A DNA stretch of 64,000 nt from Mytilus galloprovincialis (lineage: Eukaryota; Mollusca; Bivalvia; Mytilida; Mytilidae): contig NC_134843.1 in assembly GCF_965363235.1 (NCBI RefSeq), positions 95,451,795 to 95,515,794 on the forward strand, in the 5' to 3' direction. Position 1 is the first letter of the stretch. Each line of letters starts with the position of its first letter. Both the position numbers and the translations under genes were made by a program. Under the pieces are notes generated by a model that was not told the origin of the DNA, did no database searches, and saw only the letters and a list, made by a program, of their open reading frames with translations. Positions 58,268-64,000 of this stretch are shown here, piece after piece.

Positions 58268-58755
58268 AGAATAGTTATCAAAGGTACCAGGATTATAATT
58301 TAGTACGCCAGACGAGCGTTTCGTCTACATAAGACTCATCAGTGACGCTCATATCAAAATATTTATAAAGTCAAACAAGTACAAAGTTGAAGAGCATTAG
58401 GATCCAAAATTCCAAAAAGTTGTGCCAAATAATGCTAAGGTAATCTATGCCTGGGATAAGAAAATCCTTAGTTTTTCCAAAAATTCAAAGTTTTATAAAC
58501 AGGAAATTTGTAAAAATGACCACATTATTGATATTCATGTCAACACCGAAGTGTTAACTTCTGGGCTGGTGATACCCTCGGGGACGAAACGTGCACCAGC
58601 AGTGGCATCGACCCAGTGGTGTAAATAGTTATCAAAGGTACCAGGATTATAATTTAGTACGCCAGACGCGCGTTTCGTCTACATAAGACTCATCAGTGAC
58701 GCTCATATCAAAATCTTTATAAAGCCAAACAAGTACAAAGTTGAAGAGCAAGTCA
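58268..58755 (+). repeat. R1 mussel repeat, tandem dimer
   Basis: Two R1 units about 355 bp apart, each starting ATAGTTATCAAAGGTACCAG. The first is complete to GCATCGACCCAGTGGTGTAA and the second stops after AAGCCAAACAAGTACAAAG. They are nearly identical over the shared 130 bp. Partial inverted R4 pieces flank them (58083-58160 and 58915-58985). Confidence 0.9.
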
Positions 58756-59284
58756 TTTACTTCGTCAAAATATAGTATTTATAACGTATTTAGTCAGCGA
58801 TCTAGTAGTCATGTCAGTTGTTTTGAGTAGTCTCATAGCCAAATGAACTGAACAATACATGTACTCAAACCGCGGCAATATTAGGCATATGTAATTCTAA
58901 TAAAAAGTAATAACAACTCCAGAAAAAATTCATAACGGAAAGTCCCTAATCAAGCGGCAAAATCAATTCAGTGGTTCTACAAAAAAACTTTATCATCGAT
59001 CATTGTAAATATTTCTTTACTTTGTTAGATGTTGTCTTTTCATTATGCCAACGTATAATACCGATTTCAGAGCACGGACACATTTTTTAAGGATATCGTT
59101 CTCAGGTTCGCTTTGAATCAAAAGTCCAATGCCTTGGGGAATTAAAAACCAAAGAACTTAAGCACAATACATGCAACTACAATGTCGAGCTATCATGAAG
59201 GATTTGCAACGTATATTGTCTGTTTAAGGATCAAAAACAAATACAGGGTCTGTAAAAAAAACCATATAATTTAATTTTGGATGA
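58756..59284. other. Non-coding interval
   Basis: It contains the inverted R4 piece at 58915-58985. Nothing else is recognised. Confidence 0.4.
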
Positions 59285-59510
59285 AACACGCCTTCTGATT
59301 GGCTAACGTTGGTTTGTTTATCAGCTCATAGACATAATTCAGTCATGTGACCGTGACGTCATCAATGTTTTTTCATGGTTTACCCAGGTTTAAAATGGGA
59401 TTTAGAATTACATTATAAGAAATAACTGTAATATTTTCCTGTCTATTCGAAATAACATTTTTGATGTTATTTCTTCATAGACAGAAAAAATATTACCGTC
59501 ATAATGAAAT
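59285..59510. repeat. Foldback repeat
   Basis: CTGTAATATTTTCCTGTCTA-TTCGAAATAACAT and its near-perfect inverse (ATGTTATTTCTTCATAGACAG, AAAATATTACCGTCAT) are separated by only about 5 bp near 59462, giving a long hairpin with about 40-bp arms. The left flank (TTTATCAGCTCATAGACATA, then GACGTCATCAATG) matches 23115-23165, so the family is larger than the hairpin. Confidence 0.75.
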
Positions 59511-60524
59511 TTTAGATCTTCTGTTATTCTTCTACAGTAATATATAACTCATAGGATGATGTATGTATATCATTACAAAAATAGAAACAATTTATTAATA
59601 CTAGCACCCCTTTAAATGCAGTTGTGCATAAATTGTTCTGTAATCAATATGAAATACTCTTAGGTGTGTGGGAGTCCATCACTGAAGACATTATTTTAAC
59701 CATTGACTCTAAAACCAAAAACAAAACACATTATGTTGTTATTATTCCGCTGCAAACAGTAAAGTACAAAATGTTTTAAATGTGTAATTTTACTGCAAAA
59801 TATCTTTATTTTTTACGCCTTCTTAATTCTAATGCCTTGATTTACTAATTTCGAACTTTTTTTTATTAGAAAGGACCGTTTTGGTTGTTTTTGATGTATT
59901 CCTGTATTTGTTGGTCAATGGATAAAATTTGAAAGGGTATGTTTATTTTCACGTAAATATAAAAACATAAAACATTATAATTCCTACTGACATAACATGA
60001 TTTATTCCGTGTTATATTCCTAAAATTGTGACAACATTTTGGGTTCATAAACATAGAGCACAAAGATCGGCCAAAAACAATTGGTACCTATTAAAACAGT
60101 TAAACACAAATGCACTTATTGTTTTAATATCTGTTGGCGACAGTTGTGCTCTATAAGTCAAATTGTCAAGATTATGCGCAAGTTCGCAAATTTTGTGATT
60201 TGACTGTTATATCATTGCTGTATAACTGACGATAAGGTTTATTCAGCAGAATAAAACATATATTTAAAATATAACACCTATTCAACATTTAATTCTGAAA
60301 ATCCTAGATATATCAAATTTAATTCATTTGAGTGCCTATTTCGTCCTAATTAGTACTTAGTCCATTGAAAGGTTAACAGCCTCGAGAGGAAAAAACATTC
60401 GACGCAGTAATAGAATCAGTTTTTCCGTTATGACAAGTTCATAAAATCATTTACATTTAAACGTAAGCATGGCTTATGAGGATAGTAAATAGTTTAAGAA
60501 TATATGTCGTCTTTTTTTTTTAAG
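59511..60524. other. Non-coding interval upstream of the Cys-rich exon
   Basis: I searched for a signal-peptide exon ending at a GT donor and saw none that is convincing. Any upstream exon probably lies further left. Confidence 0.35.
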
Positions 60525-60608
60525 GAAACTTGTGACAACTGTGTCAAGTCTGCTCCAAACAAATGCTGTATTGAATGTGTCAGTAATTGTAAATTAATAT
60601 GTATCTAA
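60525..60608 (+). CDS. Candidate terminal exon of a cysteine-rich peptide
   Basis: A pyrimidine tract and AAG at 60511-60524 form a plausible splice acceptor. After it, 27 codons read ETCDNCVKSAPNKCC, then IECVSNCKLICI and a TAA stop. Seven cysteines lie in 27 residues, spaced C-x2-C-x7-CC-x2-C-x3-C-x3-C. An AATAAA follows at 60633-60638, 25 bp after the stop, as expected for a last exon. Small secreted Cys-rich peptides are abundant in mussels, but this spacing does not fit the mytilin, myticin or defensin patterns I know, and I assign no function. No upstream exon or signal peptide was found, so the frame and even the gene remain unproven. Confidence 0.4.
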   Translation, partial: ETCDNCVKSAPNKCCIECVSNCKLICI

Positions 60609-60632
60609 TAACTAGAAGATAGTTGCAATCTG

Positions 60633-60638
60633 AATAAA
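60633..60638 (+). promoter_or_regulatory. Poly(A) signal AATAAA for the Cys-rich exon
   Basis: Canonical hexamer 25 bp after the stop codon of the candidate terminal exon. The motif is common by chance in AT-rich DNA. Confidence 0.35.
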
Positions 60639-60640
60639 AA

Positions 60641-61750
60641 ATGAAAACAGCACGTTATCAATTGCATGTGTCCGAAGTGCTTTTCCGGATTAACATTCAT
60701 CAGGACCGATCACAGCCGAATATTAGAAAACCAAAGATGTATAAAATAACCATACATCGATTAAGCGGAAACAAATGCGGGTCACAAACCATACCAAGAG
60801 AGGGAAACAAAGGAATAACAGAAATACTGAACTTCTACAAAAACACGCCAACATACAAACAAATGGACTTATTTGACTCATTTTAAAGCTTCCGACGTAC
60901 CTTACACCGCGAGGAACAAAACATTTAACCTTGTATAAAAATTCAAAAAAAAAAAACCAACAGATTATAAAACTGGCATTAAATCCTCTTCATTTGAACT
61001 TTAGTGGATAGTTGACTCATTGATATTCATACCACATCTTCTTATTCTAATATAACATAGTTGATATACTTTTGGTATTTTTCGTTTCTTAAATTAAAAA
61101 GTATACAAACTACACACCAAAAAAGTAACAACCAAATAACCATAAAATATTATTGCTAGTCTATCTTAATCTTGTAATCTCCTTGTGACAACTTTCTTAA
61201 ATAAATATCTACTACAATGTGGCTATTCCGTTTCAGTGGTGAATCCCTCTTGTATTGAATTTGTTTGAAAAAAAAAATATGATTGATAGTGTTCAGATTT
61301 CAGTTGACTCAACACTAAATAAAAATGTGTCGCTAGTTGCAGACTGGTGGGGTTCCAAGCACTGCTTTTGGTTTTTCATATTACTAGTATTTAAATACGC
61401 ATTACATTACAAACAAAACGTTTCAAAACTGTAGTACTAATCAGCATGTCATTTTCAATCAATATTTATCAAACTATACCAATCCAGGTACTTCAACAAG
61501 AGCAATAAGGATAAAGGTAGATAAACCGATGATCGGTCGTCATTATATAGGAACTGGAATAGATTTCAGGTACTTTGTAAGTGAATTGAACACATATCCA
61601 AACATCAAGGAATTTTTACAGCTCAAATTAAATTCACGATTCGACAAGTCTATTTGTTTGTGAAGCACAAGTTGTGAAAAGTCTGGCACGTTGAATTCTT
61701 GAAATGAACTTTGAACGAAAAAGTATGTCAAAGAAATTTTAAATACCGGG
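60641..61750. other. Non-coding interval with probable repeats
   Basis: 60645-60770 (GTGTCCGAAGTGCTTTTCCG, GATTAACATTCATCAGGACC) resembles a mussel repeat from memory, and the 81-codon open stretch there (60641-60886) is probably incidental. An R2 end (GATATTCATACCACATCTTC) lies at about 61000-61045. The rest shows nothing. Confidence 0.4.
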
Positions 61751-61754
61751 TTTC

Positions 61755-62005
61755 TATTAACTTGAGCAACACGACGGATGCCACATGTGGAGCAAGATCT
61801 GCTTACCCTTCCGGAGCACCTGAGATCAACCCAAGGTTTTGTTGTGGTTCGTGTTGCCTAGTCTTTGATTTTCTCTGTTGTTCTATTTACTATTATTTTT
61901 GTTTGTCTTTTTCATTTTTAGCCATGGCATTATCAGATTGTTTTCGATCTATGAATTTGACTGTCCCTCTGGTATCTTTCACCCTTCTTTTTTTAAAGGA
62001 AACAC
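61755..62005 (+). repeat. PLE-A 3' UTR fragment
   Basis: AACACGACGGATGCCACATG, TCTGCTTACCCTTCCGGAGC, TTTTCATTTTTAGCCATGGC and GACTGTCCCTCTGGTATCTT, ending in TTCACCCTTCTTTTTTT: the complete distal 3' UTR of PLE-A. Confidence 0.85.
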
Positions 62006-62575
62006 ACATAAACTTCTTTTCTTAATTCTTATCTTTTTAAATTAACTAGATTTCAACAATTTTATTCCGATGTCACTAATGCATTGATGATCAATATTGG
62101 TGGCCTTCTTTCTATTTTCCATCCACTGGATAGATTGTCGTCTCTTTGACACATTCACCGTTTTAATTCTATATGCTATCTATAAGAGCATAGTACACAA
62201 AATTGAATGTGCATTCAATGAAGTTCTGGACTTTTTCTCAGAGTTTTTTCTTCTAATTTCCATCTCTATTTAAAGACTCTTCTAAGTCTGCAGGACACAG
62301 AGAAAAACTCCAGACATTTTTTTTTACCTTTTACTATCACTTGTGGAACCATTAAAGATAAACTGATATTTTCTCAAATTTTCCAAATGAAATAATAACG
62401 GTTTCTTAATTTTCACTCGCCTATTCCTACTAAGTTTAACTCGTGCTAAATTTACATTTCCAAAACACAAATACTAGAAGAATGTCATTGTGCTTTGTTT
62501 AAACAAAGAACTGATCTCTTACTTAAAACTACCTTGTATTGGTCAAGCAGGTAAAGTACACAAGAAACAAAAAAA
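62006..62575. other. Non-coding interval with a PLE-B end
   Basis: GTCGTCTCTTTGACACATTC at about 62128-62147 is a short PLE-B end. The remainder has no recognised feature. Confidence 0.4.
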
Positions 62576-64000
62576 TGTGAAATAAATATTTTATTCAAAT
62601 CTGCTAAAATATTGCACACATCCAAAAAATAACATGAAATCTACTATTTCATTCATACTAAATTTTATCACAAATAAAGGAAGAGGATTATCAGCAATGA
62701 AACACTTCATATGAATGATTTCTGGGTTGTTATGTAGAAGGTGTGTTTGATTTCTACGATTCTCATTCTTTCATTCTTTGTTATGATATGAAATTGAAAC
62801 ATATGGAATATGTTATTAACACTTTTCAGTAGCATTCAACACATGAAATCTTTGTTCTTCGTAATTAACTTTGTGTAAGATAGTTCATTTATATATGTTT
62901 TCCTCTGAAGATTTTAAGTTCATGAATTATAAAGATATTTAATAAAATTGTGAATAGTTTTTTCCTACTTTTTAAAAAAATATGCATATACAGATTAAAT
63001 ATACAGAAGTTGTGAAACATGTAAAACTTATTCTGCTTTCATCTAATATTTCATACTACAAATAACATTTCTTTTAAAATATATATCTTTACATAACACT
63101 TTCAACAAACAACAATAAAACAGCACGGTGATGAGCTTGTGGTATAAAAACCAGACATTTTTCTCTTCTCATAAATCTATAATAAAACAAATCATGACAC
63201 ATTTATAGCACAAAGCTGAGGTACTAGGTCTTGACAAATTAAATAAAGCTAGTAAACATGTACAAAAAGTCAATTATCTGAGAAAAAAAATCCTTTTAGA
63301 AAAAAAATTACAAAATTATTTATCTTTACTTCTCAAAATGTATTCCTTTAAAGCTTTTACCTTAATTATTCAAACATTTGTTATTTCTTATTTTAGAAAG
63401 TTTTTTGAAGAACATTAGTTATTGACTATGCATCATCAACCAAGAAATTTCAGTTACATGGAGTTCCAAATTCTTAACCTTATTTTTTTGAAAACGTCTG
63501 TACTAACTGGATCTTTAGCAAAGTTTTAAATATTAATTCAAACTTTTAAAGGTTTACCCATCTACAGAAAATACAAATAATTTGTAAATGATATATGAGA
63601 ATTATATCAAATCTTTACTTCACACTAAGAGTATCCTTTCAGGATGAGTGGGACAAAGAGAAAAAGGGACTAATAGATAAAATATGATTCACACAGGTTA
63701 GTCTTTTTGATATTTCTATTTTTATGTGATAAATGATTCATTTTACAATTTTTCTATTTTTATTTATGTTATAAGTTTGCATTTATCCCACCCCAAAATA
63801 TAAACATCTATCCCTACCCTAAATACATTTAGCATTTATCCCTGCCCTAAATATAGTTAGCAAAATTTCTTGCAGCTCTGTATAACTGTCCCTCAGTCAT
63901 TTTGTTTTTTTACAAAAATAAAGTCAAAGTAAAATAAATTGTTAAAAATTTAGTTAGTCTGCCAACCTCAGAAAAATATATAGTATCATTTACAGAAACA
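62576..64000 (-). other. Possible 3' UTR of a minus-strand gene beyond the right edge
   Basis: This 1.4-kb stretch lacks every repeat family that saturates the rest of the window. On the minus strand an AATAAA (about 62590-62597) lies near its left border, a fitting poly(A) signal. No open frame is present. The reading as a long 3' UTR is inference only. Confidence 0.25.

Overview
This is an AT-rich eukaryotic window, almost certainly from a marine bivalve. The dispersed repeats match, from memory, families common in Mytilus-type mussel genomes, and the genes have small exons separated by repeat-filled introns. There is no operon structure, rRNA or CRISPR array. Most long open frames belong to retrotransposons. 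The host genes are visible only when exons are joined at GT-AG sites by eye. No searches were run, so family names rest on recognised motifs.

Host genes. (1) 12.5-23.8 kb, plus strand: a complete 11-coding-exon SLC7-family light-chain amino-acid transporter of the b(0,+)AT/SLC7A9 type. All ten introns are GT-AG, the frame stays open and the predicted protein is 542 aa. (2) 32.4-44.7 kb, plus strand: a five-exon gene assembled here for a 231-aa type I membrane protein with signal peptide, one Ig-like domain, one transmembrane helix and a short tyrosine-bearing tail. It has the phase-1 exon borders typical of Ig genes. (3) 60.5 kb, plus strand: a candidate terminal exon for a very cysteine-rich peptide, with a poly(A) signal just downstream. 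The last 1.4 kb may be the 3' UTR of a minus-strand gene lying to the right.

Mobile elements. LINEs: a 3.5-kb 5'-truncated endonuclease-RT element (about 0.95-4.49 kb, minus), a jockey/CR1/L2-type RT fragment (26.5-27.8 kb, minus) nested in another repeat, and a Tx1/L1-like fragment (33.35-35.17 kb, plus) inside the Ig gene. Two related Penelope-like RT families (PLE-A and PLE-B here) have coding copies at 47.1-48.4 and 35.9-37.3 kb and more than a dozen 3'-end fragments across the window. DNA elements: a hAT-type MITE with an exact 8-bp target duplication (48.6-49.2 kb), a TTAA-flanked piggyBac-type MITE (42.85-43.42 kb), a foldback element (59.4 kb) and a terminal-inverted-repeat element studded with a 16-bp motif (0.07-0.86 kb). 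There is also a tRNA-derived SINE, a solo LTR with a 4-bp target duplication, four minisatellites and a duplicated segment at 53.9-57.3 kb.

Layout. 0-5 kb: TIR element and LINE. 5-12.4 kb: repeats and a minisatellite split by inserted repeats. 12.5-24 kb: transporter gene. 24-32 kb: nested repeats. 32.4-44.7 kb: Ig receptor gene. 45-53 kb: PLE-A, hAT MITE and repeats. 53.9-57.3 kb: duplicated segment with solo LTR. 57.3-64 kb: repeats, the Cys-rich exon and a possible 3' UTR. The host genes show no evident functional link to one another.
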